Shown piece after piece: positions 1 through 10,791 of a stretch of DNA of 64,000 bases. The DNA lies in contig JAMYGW020000004.1 of assembly GCA_025617375.2 (NCBI GenBank), forward strand, positions 1,240,001-1,304,000, written 5' to 3'. Under the pieces are notes generated by a model. The model saw only the letters and a program-made list of their open reading frames with translations. It was not told where the DNA came from and did not search any database. Position numbers and translations under genes: made by a program. The stretch is from Acarospora socialis (taxonomy: Eukaryota; Ascomycota; Lecanoromycetes; Acarosporales; Acarosporaceae). The first letter of the stretch is position 1. The number at the start of each line of letters is the position of its first letter.

Positions 1-1314
1 CCACTGAAGGAGGTCAAGATCCAGAACACTGCCAGAGTAGACCATCAGGTTACGGCTCGAGTTTTTGATATCATCCCATGTGAAATAAACCTCGCCGGCA
101 CTGTTCAGTCCATAGAACGCGTTCCGCCCGTTCTGCGTGGTGTGACAGGCGTAGCCAAGGTAATACGGAATGGTGAGATTGGGTTGACTCGAGCCATCCT
201 GATTGAACGTCGTGCAAGGAAAGTACCAGGCTAGATCACCGTCCGCGTTTGTCGGCACGTCGGATCCGGATGCCTTGGTGATGAGCCCCTTACAAGCCCC
301 ATTGACGTTTTGGAACAGGAAACTGCCGTCCTGACCGCCATAATGCTGAGGAAGATCGACGGTGACATCGGAATTGAGAGGGATGCCTCTTGCTGCTGGA
401 TGTTCCGAGCCATAGAGATTGTAGGCGCTACCATGAAAGATCATGTACCCAGGCTCGACGTGATTGATCTTCAAACGCAGACCTGGGGCACCACAGACAG
501 CTTGCGTGAAGCCAAAAGTGAGAAAGCCCACGAAGGCACAGATGAGCAAAATGATGCTGATGAGGCCCATCTTTTCACGCCACGCGCGTTGTTGTGCTTT
601 TGCTGGCTTACCGAAACACTTAAGAATGACCCCAGGACACCAAAAGGTGACGATCGCGCAATACACGTTCCAAAGGCTCGGAGGTCGAATGTTCTCCCGT
701 TCCTTCTGCCGCTGCTTCTCTTCCGCGTCCATCAGCTTGGTATCTTTCCGGGTCGCCTTCCGCTGCAGTCTTCTGCTCCCGACTTCTCTACCCATGGGGG
801 CCGCGTCTCTCCGACGTGGAGGAGAGCCTTCTGTGTAAGACACGCCTCCCGGGCCTGCTCGGTCCGGTCGATTCAGGCTTTTCATGTCTGTGCTCTCTGA
901 GCTAACCGTCTCCGCCTCGCCGTGATCTTCAACAATTGGATCGTTTCCAGTCGTGGACGGTTGAACCGTCATATTCTGGGCATGTTGGCGGTAGTGGTAA
1001 TTGGGGTGATCTCTGTCAATGCGATTACGCTCGGGTCGGATCAGGCTTCGCTTTCGCCCAAAATCACCACCTGCACCCTGTGTCGCCATCATGGGTTCTC
1101 GGTCTCCAGTGGGAGTGCCGGGCGATGGCATGGCTTGAACGTAGGCCTCGTGCCTACCCTTTGGCTCCGAAGTATAAGGCGTCCTCGGACTGTCAAAATA
1201 GGCCCCAGCCTCTACATCTTGTGGGCGAGCGCGTCGGGAATGGGATTCTCTGTGCTGCGGACGCCTTTGGTCTCGCTTCGGAGAAGTGGGCTGAGGTCTT
1301 AAAGGGAGAGACAT
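1..1314 (-). CDS. Class IV chitin synthase, N-terminal part (runs off left edge)
   Basis: Membrane glycosyltransferase that polymerises N-acetylglucosamine from UDP-GlcNAc into cell-wall chitin. Reading the minus strand from ATG at 1314-1312, the frame is open for 438 codons to the window edge, with no intron needed. The first ~200 residues are Arg/Pro/Ser-rich and look disordered. After them comes the class IV signature: IRPPSLWNVYCAIVTFWCPG, then EKMGLISIILLICAFVGFL (first membrane segments), VCGAPGLRLK, GGQDGSFLFQNVNG, SDVPTNADGDLAWYFPC and FTWDDIKNSSRN. These match fungal class IV enzymes (the yeast Chs3 / Aspergillus ChsD / Neurospora chs-4 group) and not the myosin-motor class V/VI. The catalytic QRRRW region lies outside the window. 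A Skt5-like activator of this enzyme class is encoded at 7917. Start choice: first ATG after upstream stops, and the opening MSLP fits remembered homologues. Confidence 0.92.
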   Translation of the reverse strand, partial: MSLPLRPQPTSPKRDQRRPQHRESHSRRARPQDVEAGAYFDSPRTPYTSEPKGRHEAYVQAMPSPGTPTGDREPMMATQGAGGDFGRKRSLIRPERNRIDRDHPNYHYRQHAQNMTVQPSTTGNDPIVEDHGEAETVSSESTDMKSLNRPDRAGPGGVSYTEGSPPRRRDAAPMGREVGSRRLQRKATRKDTKLMDAEEKQRQKERENIRPPSLWNVYCAIVTFWCPGVILKCFGKPAKAQQRAWREKMGLISIILLICAFVGFLTFGFTQAVCGAPGLRLKINHVEPGYMIFHGSAYNLYGSEHPAARGIPLNSDVTVDLPQHYGGQDGSFLFQNVNGACKGLITKASGSDVPTNADGDLAWYFPCTTFNQDGSSQPNLTIPYYLGYACHTTQNGRNAFYGLNSAGEVYFTWDDIKNSSRNLMVYSGSVLDLDLLQW

Positions 1315-3075
1315 GATGCTATGAGAACTTGATTTAGCGACATTCCAAAAACGTGGTCCCTCATGAGCCACTTACATAGTATATCTTGCCGCTCAGTTCC
1401 CAATAGACCTTTAACGATGAAATGGTGCTCGTACCAATTTCGCACCGCTTTGGGCCACAGATACTCTGGCCGTGCAGCTCCAATCGGTGTGAGACAGATG
1501 TAGCAACGTTGATGGCCCGGCGACAAGTGGGGATGAAGCGTCTCAAACACCGACGAGGACGGTACTATGTGTTGTATCCGAGAGAGCTGACTTTGGATAG
1601 TGATACAGTCGGTCAGAGACGGTATGAAGAGATCGAGAGATCCCCGAAGTGTGAGTATAACTGAGATAAGGCTGTGCAGAGCCTCCTGGCTCGTGGGTAA
1701 TTCCAACAGACGCGGAGATCTGACTTGTCGAAACAAATGGGCGGCAGCGAAAACGACGAATGAGGCAAAGGGAGCCAAGCGAATGAATAACTACCAGCAA
1801 TCACTGACCGATGGCAGTGATAGCTCTAGTAGATAGAATAATGACTGGTCGGCAAAGCCGCCTAAGAACGAGTGGAACGAATGATGGACTGTTGATGATG
1901 AAGAGTTGGAGTTTGTAGCACAAAAACAAAAAATCAACACCAAAGGAGTTCCTTCTTGTCGGTAACTTACGAGTACGGTGTGACAAGATTTCCACCATGT
2001 TGATCTCCAAGGACATCCCTGCATCAAAACACAGACTGCAGAAGCTCTCGCCTGAAACGGTAAAGTTTCGCTGTACTGTACTGTACACATACCTAGCTGC
2101 TAACGTAAGGTTAGCTTACTAAAAGCGCGGCTTGTGCGGAGCTTCACATCTATTCTTAGCTACGCGAACAGCCACAGTCGCCCGCTCAACCACAGTTGAT
2201 TTAATGTGTGGCGAAGATGTTTCTTCGTTCTCATATGTAATATGATATACTCTCTACTGTTTCTTAAGGGCAAGAACCCTCCCTTAGATGACAGTGCTCT
2301 GCTGTCCCCCATCAGATCAAAATTCAGTATTAGAAACCGACCGACACCTGGACTAACGAACAGCGAACTAGGGACAAAGACCTCTAGAAAGCTATCCGCG
2401 ATTGCTTTCCCTAAAGGCACCTTTAAATTGTGACTGTCTCCTACAACGTCACTGAAGAACTACAGTTTCGAAAACACTTTGTAGCTGGAAAGCTCCCTTT
2501 TCTTATTCGCATAATTGATTTGACACCTACCTATCCTATCAGTTAAAGCAAGGCAACGTAACACCCCCACCTCAGAAGATAAGCGACCCAAACTGTGGAT
2601 CTGTCAAGCTGTCCTCTGACCATTCCGCGCAGGTATGGCACGGAGTTTACCTAGGCTAACACGCTTTCAAGAGATCCAGTGATTGACATTCTGCACGTCA
2701 CACCACGTACTTACCCTCTCTACCGGGAGACAATTTTGCTTCGAGATGGACCCCACCGGTGCTTATACCAGTCAGTTGTTGCCAGCACTTAAGAATGCTA
2801 AATCAAGCCCTTGGGTCCGCCTCAGCATACATTCAGACCCGAAAAGAAGGCACTTCTGGTTTCAGTAATGGACACATACGCTCTGTTGACGTTTTACTTT
2901 GCGCGACGAATCAGGGTCCTGCATACAACCTTGAAGCTTGCATAGCTTCCAGGCTCCCCGAAGTGCATTCGTTCTGCCTTGCCATCTATTTAATGGTTGC
3001 GTTTTCCACATCCTTACTGTCTGTTTATTGATGAAATTACCGTCTATTGCAGGCCGTACCCATTCCTTTCTTGAG
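1315..3075. other. Intergenic spacer, chitin synthase / DUF3176
   Basis: Divergent promoter region of about 1.76 kb between the chitin synthase start (-) and the DUF3176 start (+). Short open frames occur on both strands, but none has recognisable protein character. A CT-rich stretch with an acceptor-like ctattgcag at about 3044-3052, just before the DUF3176 ATG, could end a 5' UTR intron. Two overlapping GTACTGTAC motifs lie at 2073-2086. Confidence 0.6.
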
Positions 3076-5434
3076 ATGGATTCGGCTCAGTTACGAGATC
3101 ATATACCGGAACGCGCTTTACCTCCAAATCAGGAACAACAATATGCCCAATTCGAGTTGCAACACAGGCTGTTGCCTTTTCAGCCACCATCACCAATAAG
3201 TCAAAGCGAAGCCGAGGAGGCTCACCATTACTCAAGTGTATCCCTCCCAGCAAGTTCTCGAAGCAGTGTCATCTCGAGTCTGCACAGCAGCGACCAAGAA
3301 CGAAATACAAGTCGAAAAGGATCCTTTTTGCAGGAGTCCTCCGCTGCCAACATTGGTAATTCGGAGGCTCGCCACAAGCAACGTACATCTGACATAAGAA
3401 ACTGGTCTCGTTACCTGGTCGCTGCATCCAGGATTGTCAATAAATGGTGGTTGTTGGAAATGGCGAGTTGTCTTGTGGCTCTCACATTCGCTGCAGCGAC
3501 TGTTACAATACTTGCCATCTACAATGACCGTCCTTTACCGCATTGGCCGTATAATATCACTGTTAACTCTTTGATATCTCTGTTCGTAACCATTTCAAAG
3601 GCAGCTTTGCTACTCCCGATTGCCGAGGGTATCTCTCTACTCGCTTTACTTGCGGTACTATCTGCTGATTGATTCCAGGTATCAGTCAACTCAAATGGCT
3701 ATGGTTTCGTCATCCACGTTATCTGAACGATTTCAATACCTTTGACTTAGCCAGTAGAGGCCCTTGGGGTGCATGCCAGTTATTAATCAGCTTGCGCAGT
3801 TTGTGAGTTGCTCTCCTTGTGGACCAATGAACCTACCTACTCTTCGGTTGTGTACTAGCTCTTGGGTTTCTTTTGTAATCGTTTGGAAGACTGAAGTTCA
3901 AAGAAAATTGCATCAAAAGTCCGAGTTATCTAGACTGATACAGCTGCCACGCAGGCATATGGCATCCCTAGGATCCTTGCTGACAATAGCGGCCCTCGCC
4001 ATCGACCCGTTCACTCAACAAGTTGTTCAATATACGACCCGCAACGTACCAATGCCATACATGAATGCATCACTCCCCAGAAGGAACAATTTCAACCCCA
4101 GCGGCAATTCTTTCTCGAGCCAAGGGCGTTCTCCCATGGATCAGTCACTAAAAGCAGCTATCTACAACAGCCTCTACAACCCGAGTGGCGGTCCTTTGGC
4201 TATAAAACCGAACTGCCCGACTGGGAACTGCACCTTTCCCGTAGAGAATGGAAGTTCTTTTTCGTCGATCGGAGTTTGTAGTCGATGTGCAGAGATTACC
4301 GACGATATCCATACAATCTGTTACAATCGCACCGCATTCTCCTGGACCGGAGTCAATAAAACCTTAGTCAATGAAACCTTTTTGCAATGCAATCACACGT
4401 TGCCAAATAGTCAGCGGCTGATCATTCGCACCGACGAGCTTAATCTTAGGGAGGGCTGGACGTTTATGGTCGCCAATTCGACTCTTGGATCAATCAATGG
4501 AAGTCTCGCTTTGCAAGATATTAGCACTGCATTTAGCAACTTCTCGATGTTGAGTTATGTACACCGGAATTGCACCTCACAGTCTATCAATGATGGATTG
4601 GTTAGAGGCTGCTCTATTGCTTCGTTGACTCTTTTTGCCGTTGAATGTGCGCTTTTCTTTTGTGTCCAGAGCTATACCGCCTCTGTGGAGAATAACGTCT
4701 TGAGTGAACAGGTTGTCTCCGAATTTTCGAGTCCTTCTCGTTTTGCTGTCGAAGGAGATCGCGACTCCTATGTTCTAGCCCCGCAGACTTGCGTGGTCGA
4801 TGGGAAGTCCCAAGACTTGGCATCATTCTTTGGGCAATATCCAAACAACACCGCATACCTGGAGCTATATGATGTTTGGAACGGGACGAATACGTATGTA
4901 CTTCGCGATTGCATCTATTCCGTCTTATCTAGCGCCCGCTATCCAATCACGGAATACTTCAAACACTATTTCGACGGCATAGTATCTGGCTATAACCTTT
5001 TAGCCTTCGACTTTTCGCCAGACATATTGCAGACCTTATACAATAACGGGAATGCAACACTTGAGTCGGTCACAGATATCTTCGCCAACTTAGCAACATC
5101 GATGACCAACAACATGCGGCAGAACGGGGACGATGTCGAGAAAGCCTGGGGTTTGACCTACAAGAATGAGGTATACATCAATGTCCGGTGGGCATGGCTC
5201 ACGCTCCCTATCTCACTAGTGTTGCTGAGCATTGTCTTCCTCGTCATTACGATGATCCAGAGCGCCAATGCCGACATCTGGAAGTCCTCAAGCTTGGCAT
5301 TGCTATACCATGGTCTACAGGACGGTCAGCATGACGGTGCAGTGACTTCAATCCAACAAATGGAGGACAGGGCCAAGAATCACCGAGTCACACTTAGGAG
5401 GACCACGTCTCATGGCGATCTCAGATTAATCTGA
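3076..5434 (+). CDS. DUF3176 family membrane protein
   Basis: Fungal integral membrane protein of unknown function. Model: join(3076..3628, 3679..3802, 3955..5434), 718 aa. Introns are 50 and 152 bp, with donors GTATCT and GTGAGT, and the phases agree across each junction. After a ~110-residue polar N-terminus come the family hallmarks: NKWWLLEMASCLVALTFAAA (TM1), DRPLPHWPYNITVNSLIS, then across the first splice AEGISQLKWLWFRHP and ASRGPWGACQLL, and across the second HMASLGSLLTIAALAIDPFT. The middle ~350 residues are Asn-glycosylation-rich (many NxS/T) and probably extracytoplasmic, including AVECALFFCVQSY. The C-terminal end has the usual WAWLTLPISLVLLSIVFLV membrane segment followed by WKSSSLALLYHGL. 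The ATG at 3076 is chosen because the longer frame upstream has no ATG-supported homology. The family is common in Pezizomycotina, and no role is inferred. Confidence 0.88.
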
Positions 5435-7916
5435 GGTGCTCGATAAGAAGAAGCCCTCGCGTGAATACTCAACGTTCAAGGGCGCTGGGGTTACTTTGGA
5501 GTAACCTTGGGACTGGCTGCAAACCAACGCCAGGCTTTCAATTTTAGACGAAGTGCTGGACACTGATGGCTGAGCAATGGCTTTCTGAATGTATCGTCAA
5601 GTCTGCAGTATAGCAAGGAGCAGAAACTGAGGCCATCGAGGCCTTTGATTACTAAGGTACCACCAGTTGTCGGATGTCTAGCGTAATAGGGGAAACCGGG
5701 TAAGCAACCGATTTATATTTAGACCCACATCCGAGTACGAGTACGGACACGAATCTCAAAGACTCGTGGCGAAGTCATTGGTCCGAGGACGAAGTTTTTG
5801 AACGAATTCTCGGAAGCCAAGCCACCGAAAGAGACGCAGCCCCACCAGGGGAAAGATCCGATTTCAGAAAAAGTGATACGGAGCCGTGTCCCACTAGTAA
5901 TGCCCCATGCGCTAACAGCTGACTAAGATCTCAAAAATTTTTGGATCTTTCATTATGAACATACAGTATAGTTTCCTGTTAATATAATTTTCTTCAACTC
6001 TATTAAAAATAGAAAATCTAGGACTAATACATATCTTTCAAAGAAGTAGAATCAATACTATGAAAGCGCAAAAGTTGTGTCGCTCAAACAATATAACTTA
6101 CATTGATGGTGTTCTGGGGTCCCCCTTAGGCAGATTTAGCGCGTGGGGCATTACTAGTGGGCTACGGCTCCGTACACATCACAAGCTGCGCCCTCTCCGA
6201 TCGGAGGGAGTAGAAGGGTTTTTCGTACTTGTATGTAATCATTCCTGCACTAAGAGAACGAGTCATGTTGTCACCAAAGGAGGAGTGAAAAGGGGATGAC
6301 ATACTGACATTATTAGCTACAGGTAACTATGGTAGAGCTTAGGTACGGTAACAACATTCTGTCATGAGCGTTGGAGTTCAGGGGTGCGATCGCGGACGGT
6401 TCCAAAGCGAAACCAGATGAACAGTTCCATCCCAAGAAAATACCCCTGCCTCGGTACCCGTACCTTACCGACTTACTACTGCAAAGTAATGCACATTCTA
6501 AGGTACTCTAGTTGCAGTCTCGACACAATTTTACTAAGTTATTAATTTCTTCTTTGAAGGTTTCAGGTAGAATGGGAAATCTAACTCTCCGTAAGGGCAA
6601 TTCGTATTGCATTTGAGCTGAGTATTAAAGGCAGTACGCTCCATTAGTCATCACGCCCCAAAGCATGAGGTACTGTACAGTACACACTGATTTTACACAT
6701 GACCTGTGGAATTATGAGCCTTCCAAGAGCAGCATTTCTTATACCTTGTAGTCTGGCTGCATCTGTGATAATTTTCTCTCATAAGGTAGGTAGAGACGAT
6801 CATCCTCATATATTCAGGACAAATCCATTTACCTTACTCCGTATCACTCTGTTTTTTTTGCTCTGTCCATTCTTCATGACGACTGACATTGAAATCGTCA
6901 AGGCTTTCGCTTTGCCGTCGCCGCGATGATTGCTCTTTTGCCGCGCGGAGCAACTCCCTAATACACAAGCTACCTTATACGAGTACCCGACAAGGTCTTG
7001 AGGTAGCGATCCTTGTCTCTCCTGTCTCGAGTTTGGACTGTGCAACGTGCGCGCCCATTGTAAGATAGACGAGAACGTACGAGTACCAAGTAGGTGCCAG
7101 AGGACCGGGCTCCCTTTCCAGATTTGGACGGCTGGACTGCTGGAACTACTGGATCCAGTGGGTTGTCTACTCCTTCCATCGCCAGTCCAGGTCCCCTTCG
7201 ACCATCGTTGCGACCTTACAAGTTACACGACCACACACCGGTCGATATTCCGCACAGCTGTTCTTACTGCCACGGACCTTGTCCATAATTGCTTCAGCCT
7301 GGTGGCGGACACAACTGGCGATTCGTCAGAGTCTTTCACAGCCTGCAACCAGCCGCGTTTCGTTCAAGGGTGACCCTCTGTTTCCTACAAAGTTGTTACA
7401 CAGCACCCTTCTAAGCAGAGTAAGTCGCCCTGTCAATGCATTCCTCATATCTCTCACTCTGGCTGCATACATTGCGCATGCGCCAGACGCTTATGCACTC
7501 CGGCATCGCACTACATCGGCCCATCTCAAGCGTGGATGCAGGCCGATGGAAACTTCGAAATGGATAAGGCTGACTATATATACACTGCGGCAGTACTCCT
7601 CGTCAATGCCAATCAGCGACGGATCTTGAGCTCCACGTTGAAAATCTGCACCATAACAGCAGGCACGTCCAATAGCCCTTATCGCAACAACTGTAAGCCG
7701 GCCTACGAGGTCCAGATTGACCGAGGTTGGAATATACGGATACATTCGTGACGGCTTTGTTGAGGCACATCTAAGCAGCCTTACTGCGCATATCCAAAGT
7801 CGGCAGAGAGCGGCTCATAGCTCGAGCCTGGCTTTTGAAACCCTACCATTCGGAGCAGCTGGGGTGACAAAGTCAAACGAACGTGGACAACCCCCCAAAA
7901 GAGTGTGGCTGCCATC
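5435..7916. other. Intergenic spacer holding a MITE
   Basis: About 2.5 kb without a convincing gene. The centre holds a TA-flanked inverted-repeat element (5879-6172). The rest has a GTACTGTACAGTAC palindrome (6670-6683) and one TACTCCGTA motif (6835-6843). The open frames between 6699 and 7900 are short, mostly with non-ATG starts, and recall no known protein. Confidence 0.55.
5879..6172. mobile_element. Tc1/mariner-type MITE (TA-flanked, 294 bp)
   Basis: A 294-bp non-coding element bounded by imperfect 37-bp terminal inverted repeats, 5879-5915 and 6136-6172. Both ends start CGGAGCCGT and share CCCACTAGTAATGCCCCA; I count three mismatches. A TA dinucleotide lies directly outside each end (5877-5878 and 6173-6174), as expected for Tc1/mariner target-site duplication. 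The inside is AT-rich, especially 5930-6020, and has no transposase frame, so it is non-autonomous. Family assignment rests only on TA target, repeat ends and size. Confidence 0.82.
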
Positions 7917-10199
7917 ATGGTCCACGGCGAAGGCTTTAATGGCCCCGTGCCCCCAACGTCTCCATCAACATCTATTAATAACTCGCCGCTTACGTTCCCA
8001 CCACGCGGCTCGTCTAGAGAGAGCAAGGCTCAGGCCTCTGTCCATTCTCCTCCAAGGAAACCGCTACCACCAATAGCATCTTACTCCACAGCACGAATGC
8101 AAGAAGCACCCTTGTCTCCAGTACGAGTCAGCTATTTGTCCGAGTCAGCACAACCCGAAGCGTCTTTCGCACAGGTTGAATCGTTTGCTGCCTCAGCAAT
8201 GGATCCTAACCAGAGGTCGGCCGCTCAAGACACGGAACCTTACGTGACCCAGTTCCTTTCTGACTTCGGCTTTCCTTCACCGGCACCGAAACCCCATCAG
8301 GCTATGCCACGGCATCCGCCACACCATTCTGATTTTATACAGCGAAGAAATACTTCGTCTCCTGCCAACAGTCCATCCTCGAGCTCCCCCAGATTGAACT
8401 CCCCACAGAGTGGGCGGCCCAAGTCAAGAGAAGAGTCGCAAAGCAGTTCTGATCAGTACTCGAAACCAGCGGACATGTACCCCCCTTTGCAGTACCACCA
8501 CCAGCAACTTTCCGAGGATACCGGCATAAGGCTAGTAGATCACAGGGCTTCGAAGGCTACCGTTCAGTCCTCCACGTCCGACTCCCCATCCTCCTCAAAT
8601 ACTGGGGAAAACGTGCTTGCTGCAAACCAACATCTTGTGCCAAACGGAAATGGCGTTTCAGGACGATTGATACAACGACCGTCGTCAACCTTCTCGGCAG
8701 CCTCTGAGCTTGGTCTTCGAGGCAGAACGCGCTCTCCACAGCTCTCGCCGAATTTTTACGCCCGTGCGGCATCTGCCCATTCCCGACAATCACCCGACAG
8801 CCGACCCCACTCGTACGTTGACCAACTCAATTCGCCGTACCCTCAGCCACCACCGGTTCCAGCGAGTTTCGATAATGCCCACTTACGCAGTGCCGTTGGA
8901 TCGAATGCTTCTTTATTAAGTACGAGACGAACCCTTGAAATGTACCGTGCGAATGTGAAGAAAACAAACGATCCATCGATACAGTACGAGTTTGCAGTTT
9001 TCATGATCAATGCTGCACAGGAAGCAGGAGCGGGTGGCCCAGACGATGACAGTCCTGCAATACAGTCTCCATCCAGTCCAAAACTGGGAAGAGACTCCGA
9101 TGGTAACCATACTGACGGCTCTCCAGCTGCCACACAAGGAGAGCTGTTGCGAGAAGCTCGACAGATACTACAGAAACTGTCGGATAGGAGTTACCCCTTC
9201 GCGCAGTACTATCTGGCTGATGGTTATGCTTCCGGTTTGTTCAACAAGGGTAGAGAAGACTACGACAGAGCTTTTCCATTGTTCATAGCCGCCAGTAAAC
9301 ATGGCCATGCCGAAGCCGGCTATCGCGCAGCTCTGTGTTATGAATTCGGCTGGGGTAGTCGGAAAGATCCAGCCAAAGCTGTACAGTACTTCCGGCAGGC
9401 CGCCTCAAAGAATCATCCTGGAGCAATGCTTAGGCTTGGGAAAGCATGCCTCGTCGGCGACTTGGGTCTCACTAATCGTTATCGAGAGGGGTTAAAATGG
9501 CTGAAGCGTGCGGCAGAATCGGCCGATGTTCAGTATAATGCAGCTCCTTATGAACTTGGTCTGTTGCATGAAACCGGATTTGGAGAGGACGTCTTTCAAG
9601 ATGAGTCGTATGCTGCACAGCTCTTTACGCAATCTGCCGACTTAGGCCATGCAGATGCCAACTACCGATTGGGTGATGCATACGAGCATGGAAAGCTCGG
9701 GTGCCCTCGGGACCCAGCATTGAGTGTACATTTTTATACCGGCGCCGCGCAGGCAGGACACCCACTTGCCATGATGGCGCTGTGTGCATGGTATATGGTC
9801 GGCGCAGAGCCCGTCTTGGACAAAGACGAGAACGAAGCGTATGAGTGGGCTCTGAAGGCGGCCGAGTGTGGTATGCTCCTCTCAAGTCCTGACCTTGCAA
9901 CAGACACTAACTCTCGTCTCGTAGACCTTGCGAAAGCTGAGTACGCGGTAGGCTACTTTACCGAAATGGGCATCGGTTGTCGACGAGACCCCCTGGAAGC
10001 CAACGTGTGGTACGTCAAAGCAGCCGACCAAGGCGACGAACGGGCCAAACAGCGCATAGCTGCCATCCGAGCAGCGGCGTCCGGCGCAACAGCGAGGTCG
10101 TCCGAAACAGAAGCCGTCGGGAAGATCAAAAAGAGCCAGTCCGGCCAACTGGGAGGAAACGACGAAAAGGGCAAGTCGAAGCGGTGGCTCTTGTTTTGA
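7917..10199 (+). CDS. Sel1-repeat protein, Skt5/Chs4-like chitin synthase activator
   Basis: Probable activator and anchor of the Chs3-type (class IV) chitin synthase, acting at the plasma membrane or septum. Model: join(7917..9870, 9925..10199), 742 aa. Residues 1-~330 are Ser/Pro-rich and disordered. From about residue 340 (RTLEMYRANVKKTNDPSIQY) runs an array of roughly seven Sel1 repeats, e.g. AGYRAALCYEFGWGSRKDPA, ANYRLGDAYEHGKLGCPRDP and GYFTEMGIGCRRDPLEANVW. The 54-bp stretch 9871-9924 is read through by the open frame but has GTATGC, CTAAC 14 bases before the end, and TAG, so it is very likely an in-frame intron inside a Sel1 repeat. The tail is basic (KGKSKRWLLF) and lacks the CAAX box of yeast Skt5. 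The start is the first ATG at 7917; the frame opens slightly earlier with GTG. The class IV chitin synthase starts 6.6 kb away. Confidence 0.85.
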   Translation: MVHGEGFNGPVPPTSPSTSINNSPLTFPPRGSSRESKAQASVHSPPRKPLPPIASYSTARMQEAPLSPVRVSYLSESAQPEASFAQVESFAASAMDPNQRSAAQDTEPYVTQFLSDFGFPSPAPKPHQAMPRHPPHHSDFIQRRNTSSPANSPSSSSPRLNSPQSGRPKSREESQSSSDQYSKPADMYPPLQYHHQQLSEDTGIRLVDHRASKATVQSSTSDSPSSSNTGENVLAANQHLVPNGNGVSGRLIQRPSSTFSAASELGLRGRTRSPQLSPNFYARAASAHSRQSPDSRPHSYVDQLNSPYPQPPPVPASFDNAHLRSAVGSNASLLSTRRTLEMYRANVKKTNDPSIQYEFAVFMINAAQEAGAGGPDDDSPAIQSPSSPKLGRDSDGNHTDGSPAATQGELLREARQILQKLSDRSYPFAQYYLADGYASGLFNKGREDYDRAFPLFIAASKHGHAEAGYRAALCYEFGWGSRKDPAKAVQYFRQAASKNHPGAMLRLGKACLVGDLGLTNRYREGLKWLKRAAESADVQYNAAPYELGLLHETGFGEDVFQDESYAAQLFTQSADLGHADANYRLGDAYEHGKLGCPRDPALSVHFYTGAAQAGHPLAMMALCAWYMVGAEPVLDKDENEAYEWALKAAECGMLLSSPDLATDTNSRLVDLAKAEYAVGYFTEMGIGCRRDPLEANVWYVKAADQGDERAKQRIAAIRAAASGATARSSETEAVGKIKKSQSGQLGGNDEKGKSKRWLLF

Positions 10200-10791
10200 T
10201 CGTTCTATAATATTATACATTATTACCTGTATATACTGTTTTGTTTCTGGATATAAGGAGCGTTAGCATTGGGCGGAGAGGATGCATAGACGAAAGAGAT
10301 GGCGTTGGTGGGCATTGCATTTTTTCACTGTATCAAACATTAATCGAAGCTGGCAAGTGGTGGGCCAGGTGTTTGGGAGTGAACTGTTAGGGATCTGGAG
10401 ACCCATAGACTCAGAACGAGTCACTATCTATCCTTAGCTATAAATATCGCATACATATTGGTCATCATACGGTGTAGATTCTAGATTAAGAATTATTTAA
10501 TGCCCTCATTGCTTGCGCGTCTATTTGCGGTGACGCATGCTCGCCTCTAAGTTCGTAGTTAAAGCTTACCTAAGCGAAACGTCCCCAAACATAGAGCCTC
10601 CAGCATCGCATATGACGACGTTGCCTTTTTGTATTCAATTCTCAATTCCCAACAAGACGTATTACAGAGTGATAGATGGGTCTGAATAAACATTGACTGT
10701 CTCATAGCTACGCAAGACCTTTCTCCACAAGAAGAGAGCCTCCAATCAACCTTGGCGCACTGCGCCCGCACTCACTTCCCAGGAGCTCATC
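10200..10791. other. Intergenic spacer, Skt5-like / myosin-I
   Basis: 591 bp holding the 3' end region of the Skt5-like gene (AT-rich around 10205-10245) and the presumed myosin-I promoter. No gene, RNA or repeat recognised. Confidence 0.6.

Noticed and set aside
1299-1778. 159-codon minus-strand frame overlapping the chitin synthase start
   Set aside because: No protein-like pattern, and overlaps the chitin synthase start in another register. More likely 5' UTR or promoter.
5740-5925. Possible protein remnant left of the MITE
   Set aside because: A short open stretch ends inside the MITE end repeat, and no family could be recognised.
7905-7916. GTG at 7905 as start of the Skt5-like protein
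   Set aside because: A fungal nuclear gene should start with ATG. The first in-frame ATG is at 7917.
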